A stretch of DNA of 64,000 nt from Desulfoglaeba alkanexedens ALDC. GTDB taxonomy: Bacteria; Desulfobacterota; Syntrophobacteria; Syntrophobacterales; DSM-9756. The stretch covers positions 806,001-870,000 of the forward strand of contig NZ_CP040098.1 in assembly GCF_005377625.1 (NCBI RefSeq), read 5' to 3'. The notes under the pieces were generated by a model that was not told the origin of the DNA, did not search any database, and worked only from the letters and a program-made list of their open reading frames with translations. The position numbers and the translations under genes are program-made. The first letter of the stretch is position 1; each line of letters opens with the position of its first letter. This document shows, in pieces, positions 44,496-53,462 of the stretch.

Positions 44496-46336
44496 TGTAC
44501 GGGCAACTGCTCACCTTCATCGTGGCGCTGCTCCTGTTCACCATTCAGGAGCCTGGAACGGAGGCCATACGCCCTCCGATCCAGACGCTCTCGTTCGTTC
44601 TGGCCGTGTTCGCGCTCTTCGTCCTGGTCTGCCACCTGGCCTTCAAACCTCTCAACCGGGCGCTGGAACGGGGCGTCTCCCTTGCCTGGGCGTCCGTGCT
44701 TTACCATCGCGTGCAGATGAGGCTATCGGTCACCGCGCTGGGAGCCCTGGCCCTGGATGTCTACGTCTTCAACATCAAGGCGTATTTCCAATCCATTCCA
44801 GGCTTCGGCAGGTCTTTCACGCTGACCGGCCTGATCGGCCTGGGACTGTATCTGCTGCACCTCGCCGTGGTCTGGTTCTGGGCCCACCCCGCCCATGAAA
44901 AGATCCACGGCGCCACAACGCGGCGGGGCGCCTTCATCAAAGACCATCTGTCTTTTCACAGCGCGCTCCTCATCCCCTGGCTGCTCATCGCCCTTCTTTC
45001 CGACGCGCTTCAGTTCGTCCGCCTGCCCGACCTCCTGCTTTCGGAAATCGGCCAGATCCTCTTTTTCGGACTGGCCTTCAGCCTGTTCCTTTGCTTCGCG
45101 CCCTGGCTGGTAGTCCGGTTATGGGGCTGCGAACCGCTCCCCCCGTCCCCGGTGCTCGACGAACTGAAGCGGTTCTGTGCATGCCACCGGTTCAACATCG
45201 GGGACTTCCTCCTGTGGCCCCTGTACGGAGGCGACCACCTGACGGCCGCGGTCATGGGGGTGCTCCCCCGCCTGCGCTACATCCTTGTGACCCGGGGGCT
45301 CCTCCGGCTCCTTTCCGTTGACGAACTGAAGGCGGTGGCGGCTCACGAAATGGGCCACGTCCGGCACTACCACGCCTTCTTCTACTTGGTCCTCTTCCTT
45401 TGCTACGCGTACCTTTCCTCTTCGTACCACGACATCATCCTGCTGCTGCTCCTGAAACAGGAACCCGTTCTCCAATGGGTCCTTTCGTCGGAATCTTCCG
45501 GCCAGAGCCTTTTCTCCCTCGTCTACAGCGTTCCCGTCATAGCCATGATGGTGGTTTATTTTCGGTATTGCTTCGGTTTTTTCCTCCGAAACAGCGAACG
45601 CCAGGCGGACCTCCACGCCATGAGGCTCATCGGCCACCCCTTCACCCTCATCACGTCCCTTCAAAAAATCGCGATCGAAAGCGGCCACATCGAAGACCTG
45701 CCCAGCTGGCATCATTTCAGTATCCGCGAACGGATCGAATTTCTGTCCGCAGCCTACGAAAACCCGGAACTCGTTCGACGCCACAATCGGAAGCTCTTCG
45801 GCACGGCGGCGGTTTTCATCACCGCAGTGACCCTCATCGCCTCACTGGGAAACGGTATTCGGGAGTCCGAAACGGTTCAGAGCTGGCGTCACGAAGTGCA
45901 GCTTCGAGTCCTCGAACACCAATTGAACCTGCAGCCCGGCAGTCCGGAACTGTACATGGCCTACAGCGGGATGCTCATCGAAGAGAAGCGGTTCGACCAG
46001 GCCCGCATCATTCTCGAACGGGCCATGGAAAAGGAACCCGAGCATCCCGGAGTCTTGAACAACCTCGCGTGGCTTTACGCAACCGCTCCACCACCCCTAT
46101 TCGACCCCCAAAGAGCCCTTCAGCTGGCCCTCAAGGCGGCCACGCTGAAGCCCGAACCCTACATCCTCGACACCCTGGCCGAATGCTATTACGTGAACGG
46201 CCTCTACCGGGAGGCCCTTGTGGCCATTCGCCACGCCATCAGCCAGAAACCCGAAAAGATGGACTATTACCTGAAACAGGAAAAGAAATTCAGGAAAGCC
46301 TTGGAAGATTCCAGGCGGGAAAGAAGCCGGGGCTGA
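44495..46336 (+). CDS. membrane M48-type metalloprotease with C-terminal TPR repeats
   Basis: A 613-residue integral membrane protein. About eight hydrophobic segments fill the N-terminal half. The zinc protease motif AAHEMGH is near residue 283, and a third ligand region NSERQADLHAM follows at about 365. Another membrane helix spans about 430-450. The C-terminal third (about 470-600) carries TPR-like helices (NLQPGSPELYMAYSGMLIEEKRFDQARIILERAM...). This is the M48 (Ste24/HtpX) family with a fused TPR domain, probably in envelope protein quality control. The ATG shares its first base with the preceding stop (TGATG), so it is coupled to the DapA-like gene. A much longer frame upstream is a shadow. 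Confidence 0.85.
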   Translation: MYGQLLTFIVALLLFTIQEPGTEAIRPPIQTLSFVLAVFALFVLVCHLAFKPLNRALERGVSLAWASVLYHRVQMRLSVTALGALALDVYVFNIKAYFQSIPGFGRSFTLTGLIGLGLYLLHLAVVWFWAHPAHEKIHGATTRRGAFIKDHLSFHSALLIPWLLIALLSDALQFVRLPDLLLSEIGQILFFGLAFSLFLCFAPWLVVRLWGCEPLPPSPVLDELKRFCACHRFNIGDFLLWPLYGGDHLTAAVMGVLPRLRYILVTRGLLRLLSVDELKAVAAHEMGHVRHYHAFFYLVLFLCYAYLSSSYHDIILLLLLKQEPVLQWVLSSESSGQSLFSLVYSVPVIAMMVVYFRYCFGFFLRNSERQADLHAMRLIGHPFTLITSLQKIAIESGHIEDLPSWHHFSIRERIEFLSAAYENPELVRRHNRKLFGTAAVFITAVTLIASLGNGIRESETVQSWRHEVQLRVLEHQLNLQPGSPELYMAYSGMLIEEKRFDQARIILERAMEKEPEHPGVLNNLAWLYATAPPPLFDPQRALQLALKAATLKPEPYILDTLAECYYVNGLYREALVAIRHAISQKPEKMDYYLKQEKKFRKALEDSRRERSRG

Positions 46337-46397
46337 GCCCACACCGCTTCGGCACGCCCCGTTTCCCGGAGACCGGCCGCAGCGGCGGCGGGTACCA

Positions 46398-46712
46398 CCT
46401 TGTTCCCAAGCTCCAGATTGGGAACGAGGGGAAAATTCTATTTCCCCTCCCCTTGTGGGAGGGGATTAAGGGGAGGGGGGGAGAGGGGGATTTTGCACCT
46501 TGTTCCCAAGTTCCAGCCTGCGAACACAACTGTGCAGAAGCTCCAGCTTCGATTCCCATGAGGAGAGGAAGCCGGAGCCTCCCGGGCAGGCCGTTCCCAA
46601 GCCGGAGCTTGGGAACGAGAGGGAAGCCGGAGCCTCCCGGGCAGGCCGTTCCCAAGCCGGAGCTTGGGAACGAGAGGGATTGAGGCCGTTCCCAAGATCC
46701 AGCTTGGGAACG
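46398..46712. repeat. family A array and a partial family B element
   Basis: A palindrome near 46403-46428, a one-hairpin B element near 46437-46492, inverted A units near 46500-46560, then three successive A units (about 46565-46705). Two of these are near-exact tandem copies with the subunit GGAAGCCGGAGCCTCCCGGG. This fills the convergent gap between the protease and DUF2333 genes, where hairpins may act as terminators. Confidence 0.75.
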
Positions 46713-46753
46713 AAGGAACAAGGGCGGATCAGCGGCGGGTGCCGAAGGATCGA

Positions 46754-47953
46754 TCAGAAGCGGCTCAAGATGCCGAAAAGGTGCGCCACTTCCGAAAGCG
46801 GAGCGTTAAGGTTGGCCCGATGATTGGCCAGAAATCCATCCAGATCGCCGTCCAAGATGATCCACGGATCCATTTCTTCGGCACGATGGAGCTCGTGGAG
46901 GATTTCATCCATGATGTCGACGGCGTCCAGAGTAATCAGCTGATCCTTGTAACCGACGCGGACGACCTTCATGATTTCGTAAAGCACGTGGGCCACGCCC
47001 TTGGCGTAATAGAAGTAGTCGTCCACCTCGAAAAAGCTCACCTTGGAGCCGTCCGCGTGGGTGCCGATGATGAGCGTCTTGTTCACATTGCCCAGCAGAT
47101 CGTTGTAGGTTCGGATGAGCGAAAGCAGGTTGTCCACACGGTAGTAGAAAAACCGCTGGCCGTTCTGCAGCTTGGCCTGAAAATTTTCCAGGTGCTTCAC
47201 CGCTTCGCTGTAGGAACTCTCCGCGGACGGGAACCAAAAGAGCGTCGCCTTGTTCATGAAAAGATTCAGCGCGCTCTCGAGATCCTTGTCGTAGCTGTCC
47301 GCTTCGCCCATGCGCGTCAGGCTGTCCTTGAGGCGCAGCGTGGTGAAACGCATGGCTTCCAGCACTCCCAATTGGTAGTTGTTGACGTTGTCCGTGAAGC
47401 GGCCCAGGATCAAATCGTTGGGGCGCCAGCCGAGAAAGCGCTCGTCCAGCTCATAGCGCATGAGCTGGATCATGGTCTCCACGAAGGTCACGCCCGGAAT
47501 GTCGGAAATCTGCGGCAGCACCACCCCGTGCGCCTCGTGCTCGCCCACATGAATCCCCGGAGCTTCCAGGGGCAAAGCTTCTCCCGGAGGCGCCGTGGGG
47601 ATAGACTCGGTTTCGCCGGGCATTCCGTGAGTGGGCGGTGCCGTCGCGCTCGGCTCGCGGCCCCCCTCGATGGGAACCCCGCCGCGCGGAACCGCCGACT
47701 GGGGCCTTACCCCATCATGTACCGGCGCGGCCGCACCGTGGTCGCTAGGAACGGAAGGACCCTGCCCGGAGGAGGAACCCTGGGCCGTCTGTCCGGGTTG
47801 GAGGCTATGGCGCTGCAGCGCCCAGCAGGATCCGGCCGCGGTTCCCAGCATGACGGCGAGCACGCACGCCAGGAAAAATCCTCCACGGATCGATTTCGAT
47901 GCGCGGAGCAATTCCGCAACGAGAGTGCCGGCCGGTGCCCTTCGAACGCCCAT
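46754..47953 (-). CDS. DUF2333 family membrane-anchored protein
   Basis: A 399-residue protein with one N-terminal helix (about 24-45, GGFFLACVLAVMLGTAAGSC), a low-complexity Pro/Gly/Ser linker (about 48-125), and a conserved C-terminal domain. The domain includes WRPNDLILGRFTDNVNNYQL, FMNKATLFWFPSAESSYSEAV and DGDLDGFLANHRANLNAPLS. This matches DUF2333, a proteobacterial family of unknown function, probably periplasmic. GGAAGGAG is seven bases before the chosen ATG (MGVRRAPAG); the longer frame is unsupported. queD lies 22 bases upstream on the same strand. Confidence 0.85.
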   Translation of the reverse strand: MGVRRAPAGTLVAELLRASKSIRGGFFLACVLAVMLGTAAGSCWALQRHSLQPGQTAQGSSSGQGPSVPSDHGAAAPVHDGVRPQSAVPRGGVPIEGGREPSATAPPTHGMPGETESIPTAPPGEALPLEAPGIHVGEHEAHGVVLPQISDIPGVTFVETMIQLMRYELDERFLGWRPNDLILGRFTDNVNNYQLGVLEAMRFTTLRLKDSLTRMGEADSYDKDLESALNLFMNKATLFWFPSAESSYSEAVKHLENFQAKLQNGQRFFYYRVDNLLSLIRTYNDLLGNVNKTLIIGTHADGSKVSFFEVDDYFYYAKGVAHVLYEIMKVVRVGYKDQLITLDAVDIMDEILHELHRAEEMDPWIILDGDLDGFLANHRANLNAPLSEVAHLFGILSRF

Positions 47954-47975
47954 ACCCCACTCCTTCCGTTCCCGC

Positions 47976-48353
47976 CTATCGGCGATCATTCCAGTAGGTG
48001 GCACACGCATCTTTGGATTCCCATGCCGAAACACAGTACACCCACCGATGGTCATTGTTGATCCTTTCGGAGAGTCCCTCGAAGAGATGTTCGGCGATGT
48101 TTTCCGAAGATGGATTTCTTTCCTTGAACGCCGGCAGATCGTTCAGGTACCGGTGATCCAGGCCGCCGAGGATCTCGCGGGTGATTTGCTTGACCACGCC
48201 GAAGTCAATGAGCATCCCGCTCTCATCCAGGCAACTCCCCCTGACCACCACTTCGACTTTCCAGTTGTGACCGTGAAGGTTCTCGCATTTTCCGCGGAAA
48301 TGCCTCAAATGGTGCGCCGCTGAGAACTCGCTGATGATTTTCACCTCATACAT
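47976..48353 (-). CDS. queD: 6-carboxy-tetrahydropterin synthase (PTPS family)
   Basis: A 125-residue QueD/PTPS enzyme, the second step to queuosine. Zinc histidines are in FSAAHHLRHFRGKCENLHGHNW, with the catalytic Cys of GKCENLHGH, then DFGVVKQ, LDHRYLND, NPSSENIAEHLF and a C-terminal ESKDACATY. The start MYEVKII is chosen by family alignment. AGGAG lies somewhat far (15 bases) upstream, and a TTG five codons earlier is too close to it. Confidence 0.93.
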   Translation of the reverse strand: MYEVKIISEFSAAHHLRHFRGKCENLHGHNWKVEVVVRGSCLDESGMLIDFGVVKQITREILGGLDHRYLNDLPAFKERNPSSENIAEHLFEGLSERINNDHRWVYCVSAWESKDACATYWNDRR

Positions 48354-48576
48354 GGGGGCAACCGGCAACTCCTGTCAGCTGTTTCGAAGAATCCCGCCCG
48401 GCGATTGCTGTTCCGGGGGCGGGAGGCGGGAATCGTTTGGAGAAGAGCCCTTTGCATCCGTGGATTAAAGCCATTTAACTGAAAGCGCGGTCCCTTGTCA
48501 ATCGCCTTGCCGGCAGCGCCCCAGGGATTTTTCGATTGACACCCACCACCGAATCCTTTAGGTTTTCGCATTCACC

Positions 48577-48653
48577 GGCGGTGTAGCTCAGTTGGTCAGA
48601 GCATGCGGCTCATATCCGCAGAGTCCGGGGTTCGAAGCCCTGCACCGCCACCA
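48577..48653 (+). tRNA. tRNA-Met (CAT), elongator type
   Basis: A 77-base cloverleaf with encoded CCA: acceptor GGCGGTG/CACCGCC, D arm GCTCAGTTGGTCAGAGC, anticodon loop CTCATAT between TGCGG and CCGCA, and T arm GGTTCGAAGCC. The first pair is G-C and the anticodon stem lacks the three G-C pairs of initiator tRNA. A CAT anticodon could also belong to tRNA-Ile2 after lysidine modification. Confidence 0.93.
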
Positions 48654-48667
48654 AATCCGAAACCGAA

Positions 48668-48703
48668 ATGGGATTTCCGCGCCCGGGGAAATCCCATTTT
48701 TTT
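48668..48703 (+). terminator. rho-independent terminator after tRNA-Met
   Basis: Stem ATGGGATTTCC/GGAAATCCCAT with a GC-rich loop followed by seven T residues. Confidence 0.88.
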
Positions 48704-48878
48704 GTTGAAAAACAGAGCATTATCGATTATCTGTGCCGGTGGCGGGGATGAGAGCGGCTGTGGCGGCGAAGCCGACCAAGGCCTTCGATCGCCGCCGGAT
48801 CCAGAAAAGGGCCGTCCATGCTTCAGGCTCTTCCCGGAAAGCTTCGAGGTCAACCAAGGAAAAGGAAAGGACGCGGTC

Positions 48879-49166
48879 ATGACCCTGACCAAGGCTCACA
48901 TCGTGGAAAAGCTCTTTGCGGAAAACCTGTTCACCAAGGCCGAGTCAGCGCAGATCGTGGAAACCCTCTTTGAAATAGTCAAGCAGACCCTGGAAAACGG
49001 GGAAGATGTTCTGATCAGTGGTTTCGGCAAGTTCAGCGTGAAGGAAAAAAACCAGCGGAGGGGCAGGAACCCGCAGACGGGAGAGCCCATCCTGTTGGCG
49101 CCCCGCCGGGTGGTGACGTTCAAGTGTTCCGGCGTCTTGCGGGACAAGATCAACGCCGGCGACTGA
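48879..49166 (+). CDS. ihfA: integration host factor alpha-type DNA-bending protein
   Basis: A 95-residue HU/IHF family protein with MTLTKAHIVEKLFAENLFTK, then ISGFGKFSVKEKNQRRGRNPQTGEPI and APRRVVTFKCSGVLRDKIN. The RRGRNPQTGE beta-arm with the conserved intercalating Pro fits this family. The N-terminal T-K-A/E and ARRV features favour IHF-alpha over HU. It bends DNA in nucleoid structure, recombination and sigma-54 promoters. AGGAAAGG is eight bases before the ATG; the longer frame begins inside the tRNA and is not real. Confidence 0.9.
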   Translation: MTLTKAHIVEKLFAENLFTKAESAQIVETLFEIVKQTLENGEDVLISGFGKFSVKEKNQRRGRNPQTGEPILLAPRRVVTFKCSGVLRDKINAGD

Positions 49167-49220
49167 ACCCGGGGCATCCGCGGCGGGCGCGCCGGCCGGC
49201 TCCAAGTGCCCCTTTCGCTT

Positions 49221-50579
49221 CTATGGGAACAGGCAGCCCGTCTCCAGTCTTCTACTGATGTAGTCCACCTGCCGCTTCAGGGAAGCGTTCTTTCCGTCCA
49301 GTTCCTGCTGCATCCGCCTGACCGCATACAGCACCGTGCTGTGGCTTCGGCCGAAAGCCCGGGCAATACTCGCCAACGATTCCGACGTGTACTGCCGGCA
49401 AAGGTACATGGCCACGTGCCGGGCTTGGGACAGTTGCTTGCCGCGCGCCCGTGAACGCAGATCGTTCGGCGTGACGCCGAAGGTGGAACACACCGTTTGC
49501 ACAATATTTTCCATGCCGAGATTGGGGAGGCTGTCCAAGAGCGCCTGGCTCACTTCCTGAGCCAGCGCCAGAGATATGGGGACGCCCAGGATATTGCTCT
49601 TTGCCATCACGCCGATGAGGCAACTCTCCAGCTGCCTCACGTCGGAGGTCACCTGGTCGGCGAGGAACTCCGCCACTTCAGCCGGCAGTTTCACATTTTC
49701 GTACGCCGCCTTCTTTCTGACGATCGCCACCCGCGTGTGAAAGTCCGGCGGCTCGATGGGAGCCACCAGAACGCCGCTCAAACGGGATCTCAATTCCGAA
49801 TTGAGCTTGGGGATGTCCTTCGGGGATGCGTTTCCGGTGCAGACGATCTTCTTTCCGCGGTCCAGGAGTTCATCCAGGGTGTATACCAGTTCGTCCTGGA
49901 TCTTGCGCTTCCCGCTGAAAAACTCGATTTTTTCGAGAAGGAGAACGTCGCAGTTTTCCCGGTACTTGCGCTTGAAACCTTCGATTCGATCCTGCTTGAG
50001 CGCCCCGATCATTTCGTTGGCGAACTGCTCGGAGGTCACATAATGGACCCGGGTGCCGGACCGTTCCGAAAAGAACAGGTTTCCCACCGCATGGGCCAGA
50101 TGACTCTTTCCCAGCCCCGGATTCGCCACCAGGTAGATGGACTGGTTGAAAAAGGGCTGATCGCCGGCGATGGCACGGCACGTGGCATAGGCGAACTGGT
50201 TGCTCTGGCCCACCACGAACTGGTCGAAGGTAAAGCGCGGGTTGAAGAGCGGCCTGTGCTCCGGCGCCACGTCCGCGAAAGAAATCTGCCGGGGCCCCAA
50301 ATCCGTCTCCGGCTCCGCCTCTTCCACCTGCAAGGGGTCCGAAGCGATGATCTTGTAGCGGATTCCGCGAACTTCGGGAAACCGAGCGGCGGCGGCCTGG
50401 AGCAGCCGGTCGTGAATTTTCCCACGAACCCATTCCACGTGCAGCCAGTTCTTGCAGCCCAAAACGAGCTGGTCGTCGTCGCAGCCCAAACAGTCGAGCG
50501 TCGAAACCCAAAGATCGTACTGGCCTCTGGAAAGCCCCGATTTCAGTTCCTCTTTGATCTGCTGCCATTCCTGGACCAT
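49221..50579 (-). CDS. dnaA: divergent DnaA-type initiator ATPase
   Basis: A 452-residue protein with the full DnaA plan: domain I (1-85), linker, AAA+ domain III (about 110-320) and DNA-binding domain IV (about 350-452). Walker A is NPGLGKSH (153-160). Walker B reads DVLLLEKIEFF (211-221), with Glu-Lys where classical DnaA has Asp-Asp. The arginine-finger box SELRSRLSG and the DnaA-box helix GRSHSTVLYAVRRM are kept. No dnaN or recF is adjacent and no cluster of TTATCCACA boxes was seen nearby, so this may be a second, specialised DnaA. It could still be the only one; the rest of the genome is not visible. Confidence 0.85.
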   Translation of the reverse strand: MVQEWQQIKEELKSGLSRGQYDLWVSTLDCLGCDDDQLVLGCKNWLHVEWVRGKIHDRLLQAAAARFPEVRGIRYKIIASDPLQVEEAEPETDLGPRQISFADVAPEHRPLFNPRFTFDQFVVGQSNQFAYATCRAIAGDQPFFNQSIYLVANPGLGKSHLAHAVGNLFFSERSGTRVHYVTSEQFANEMIGALKQDRIEGFKRKYRENCDVLLLEKIEFFSGKRKIQDELVYTLDELLDRGKKIVCTGNASPKDIPKLNSELRSRLSGVLVAPIEPPDFHTRVAIVRKKAAYENVKLPAEVAEFLADQVTSDVRQLESCLIGVMAKSNILGVPISLALAQEVSQALLDSLPNLGMENIVQTVCSTFGVTPNDLRSRARGKQLSQARHVAMYLCRQYTSESLASIARAFGRSHSTVLYAVRRMQQELDGKNASLKRQVDYISRRLETGCLFP

Positions 50580-51273
50580 ACTGAAGCCTCACCTCTCGGA
50601 ACAACAACGTGGTTTGGCCCCCTATCGAACCCGCAGAGCGCAACGGATCCTCGGGTGCTCAGGGGAAGGGAAATCCGGATGGTTTGCGAGCGCGCTCCGG
50701 GTCGCCGTCGCAACGTCACTCATGCTTCCAAAGGTCGATGTAAGGATCAGAACGAGGCTGTGGTTCGGCTTGTGCCACTTTCCAGAATGAAGCCCCCAGT
50801 CGCACAATATCCTTGAAGTTGACCCCTGAATACCGTCGGGCCGCTCCGCCGTCAAAGGCGATTTCGGCAGTTTCTCTACGGTGCCGAAACGAAAGGGAAG
50901 CTTCGATTTTGCGTGCAATGCACGGATGTTATGGACGCTCTTCACCTAACTACTTGACCCTGACTGATTTTTGGATGGCGGCCTTTTCGCGCAAAGTTCA
51001 ACCTCTTAGAGGAGGTTGCGGGAACGCGCCGCCGATTCGTGCCGGCGGGAACTCCTCCTTTCTCTTCTTTTCGCAGGAATTCGTCGGACAGACCCACGGG
51101 CGCCCCTAACGCTCCGGGGCAAGACACTTTCCGGATGACTTTCACAATGTTAGCTGTTGAGCGCTCGCGGACCTCGACGCCCGGACTTCGGACGCCCTCT
51201 TGAACTCAGCGCCTGTTTCTGCGACTATGAGCCGAATTGGGCAAATGACGCCCGGACTCGCGGGGAAAAAATC
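50580..51273. other. intergenic stretch, no gene
   Basis: Nearly 700 bases between the DnaA-type gene and the HD gene, which are divergently transcribed. No DnaA boxes, AT-rich unwinding region or repeat family was found. A small hairpin AACCTCTTAGAGGAGGTT is at about 51000-51017, with a complementary AACTCCTCC about 40 bases downstream. This could be an RNA leader or a small RNA, but it matches no class I know. Confidence 0.45.
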
Positions 51274-51885
51274 ATGCGTATTCCGTCTCGAAGCGAATGC
51301 CTGGAACTGATGGAGGCAGTCGAACTCCCGCAGAACATTCGAAGGCACAGCATCCTGGTGGCCGACGCCGCCTGCCGGTTGGCCCGGCTCGCGTCCCGGA
51401 GCCACCCGCGGCTGAACCTGCCGCTGATCGAAGCCGGGGGGCTCCTCCACGATATCGCCAAGGGGATCTGCCTCGCCCAAAAGTGCAACCACGCCAGCGT
51501 CGGCGCTGCATTGGTGAGGCAATGGGGGTTTCACGCCGTCGCCCCCATAGTGGAACAACACATTTCGCTGACGGAAGAAGATATCCGCGGCCCCGTCACG
51601 GAATCGCTCATCGTGAACTATGCGGACAAGCGGGTGAGACACGACCAGTACGTGACGCTCGAGGAACGCTTCGAAGACTTGATCGATCGCTACGGGCGGA
51701 CCAGCGCGCAAAAGGACCTGCTGCGGCAACGGCTTTGCCTTTACCGCGAGTTGGAGCGCACCCTCTTTCGCGGCCTCCCCGTGGAACCCGACTTCCTCTT
51801 CACAACGCTCCCGGAAGCCTTCGAGGCGGCCTGCGGCCCGCCGTCCTCCGACCTTGGAAAGGGGAGTCCAAAAACAAACTCGTGA
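51274..51885 (+). CDS. HD-domain phosphohydrolase
   Basis: A 203-residue HD-fold metal phosphohydrolase. The metal ligands are H24 (RRHSILVADAA), H-D in GGLLHDIAKG (about 54-63), a further His in NHASVGAALVRQWG and VEQHISL, and Asp in NYADKRVRHD. The pattern matches HDIG-type phosphohydrolases; the nucleotide substrate is unknown. A GGGGA site precedes the ATG; a longer frame upstream is not supported. It stands alone between repeats and a long intergenic stretch. Confidence 0.82.
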   Translation: MRIPSRSECLELMEAVELPQNIRRHSILVADAACRLARLASRSHPRLNLPLIEAGGLLHDIAKGICLAQKCNHASVGAALVRQWGFHAVAPIVEQHISLTEEDIRGPVTESLIVNYADKRVRHDQYVTLEERFEDLIDRYGRTSAQKDLLRQRLCLYRELERTLFRGLPVEPDFLFTTLPEAFEAACGPPSSDLGKGSPKTNS

Positions 51886-51909
51886 AGGTCGGGCCCCGAT
51901 GAGGTTCCT

Positions 51910-52440
51910 TGTTCCTGTAGGAGCGGGCTTGGCCGCGACCGAAATCCCTGTAGGAGCGGCCTTCGCCGCGATTCGCAAAAGAGGCGGTGCCCCGTTGACC
52001 CTGATCGCCGGCAAGCCGGCTCCTACGGGGGGCCGCCCGGTCTTCCGTTTCGCCTCGTTGCCAAGCTCTGGCTTGGAAACGGCATCATGGGAATCGAAGC
52101 TGGAGCTTCTGCACACTTGTGTTCCCAAGCTGGAGCTTGGGAACAAGGTGGAAGGTACAGCTTGGGAACAAGGTCAAAAAATCCCCCTCTCCCTTGATGG
52201 GAGAGGGTTGGGGTGAGGGTGAGAAAATTAACGTATGTCAATCGATTACATTCCCCCTCCCCTTAATCCCTTCCCACAAGGGGAGGGGAAATAGAATTTT
52301 CGCCTCGTTGCCAAGCTCTGGCTTGGAAACGGCATCATGGGAATCGAAGCTGGAGCTTCTGCACACTTGTGTTCCCAAGCTGGAGCTTGGGAACAAGGTG
52401 GAAGGTACAGCTTGGGAACAAGGTCGAAGGGGTGGGCCTG
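51910..52440. repeat. family C units and an A-B-A repeat with 128-bp direct repeats
   Basis: Family C units occur at about 51915-51975 and 52003-52030. Then a 128-bp family A block at 52048-52175 is repeated, identical by eye, at 52298-52425, with a family B core of about 122 bp exactly between. The period is 250 bp. No gene fits before ddl starts at 52479. Confidence 0.8.
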
Positions 52441-52478
52441 ACCGGAAAAGGGATTCCCGCAACAAGGAACGGAGCAAC

Positions 52479-53438
52479 ATGGAAAAGAAGAGAAAGCTGT
52501 GCGTGGCGCTCCTGGCGGGCGGCAAGTCGGCGGAACGGGACGTATCGCTCAGCAGCGGCGACCAGGTGTTTTCGGCGCTGGACAAGGCCCGTTACGATAT
52601 CCGCCGGTACGATCCCCGCGACGACCTGGTACGACTGGCCCGGGAGGCTTCGGACATCGATGTGGCCCTTGTCCTCCTCCACGGCCGGCTGGGGGAAGAC
52701 GGCACCATTCAGGGCTTTCTGGAATCCCTGGGCATTCCCTACCAGGGAAGCGGCGTGCTGGGCAGCGCCCTGGCCATGAACAAGATCATGAGCAAAGCGC
52801 TGTACCAGCAAGCGGGGCTTCCCGTTGCCGATTACGTGATCGCCGACGAGGCATCGGGCCCGGACGCCGCCTACACGTTTGCCCGAAAGTCGGGATATCC
52901 GGTGGTGGTCAAACCGGAGCACGAAGGATCCAGCATCGGCCTCAGCATAGCCCGTTCGGAAGACGCCCTGGAAGGCGCCCTGACCACGGCCTGGCGTTAC
53001 GATCGCCGCTGCCTGGTCGAGCGATACATCAAGGGAACGGAAATCACCGGCGGCGTGTTGGGCAACGACCGACTGGAGGCCCTCCCCCTGGTCGAAATCA
53101 TCCCGGGGGAAGCCTTCGAGTTCTTCGACCACGAGGCGAAGTACACGCCGGGGGCGACTCGGGAGATCTGCCCGGCACGGCTGTCCGCCGAAATCACGCA
53201 AATCGCCCAGGACTACGCGCGGCGCGCGCATCAGGCCCTCTGCTGCCGGGGCTACAGCCGGACCGACATGATCGCGACCGAAAGCGGCGCCGTTTACGTC
53301 CTTGAGACCAACACCATCCCCGGCATGACCCGCACGAGCCTCTTTCCGCAGGCCGCCGCCGCCGCCGGGCTGACCTTCTCGGCCCTTTTGGACCGCCTCA
53401 TCGAGCTGGCCCTGGAGCACTGGGGCCGAAGACCCTAG
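52479..53438 (+). CDS. ddl: D-alanine-D-alanine ligase
   Basis: A 319-residue ATP-grasp ligase that makes D-Ala-D-Ala for peptidoglycan. It contains LLAGGKSAERDVSLSSG, the LLHGRLGEDGTIQGFLE signature (HGxxGEDGxxQ), VVKPEHEGSSIGLS, and the C-terminal VLETNTIPGMTRTSLFPQAA. Start MEKKRKLC follows GGAACGGAGC closely; the longer frame would translate repeats. It is placed alone, outside a mur cluster. Confidence 0.95.
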   Translation: MEKKRKLCVALLAGGKSAERDVSLSSGDQVFSALDKARYDIRRYDPRDDLVRLAREASDIDVALVLLHGRLGEDGTIQGFLESLGIPYQGSGVLGSALAMNKIMSKALYQQAGLPVADYVIADEASGPDAAYTFARKSGYPVVVKPEHEGSSIGLSIARSEDALEGALTTAWRYDRRCLVERYIKGTEITGGVLGNDRLEALPLVEIIPGEAFEFFDHEAKYTPGATREICPARLSAEITQIAQDYARRAHQALCCRGYSRTDMIATESGAVYVLETNTIPGMTRTSLFPQAAAAAGLTFSALLDRLIELALEHWGRRP

Positions 53439-53462
53439 TCGGGTCGATTCATTCCCTTGGCA

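Noticed and set aside
48603-48878. Extended N-terminus of the IHF-type protein
   Set aside because: The longer frame begins inside tRNA-Met and crosses a terminator; the ATG at 48879 has a proper ribosome-binding site and family start.
50580-51273. Chromosomal origin next to the DnaA-type gene
   Set aside because: No TTATCCACA-like boxes or AT-rich unwinding stretch could be found and dnaN is absent.
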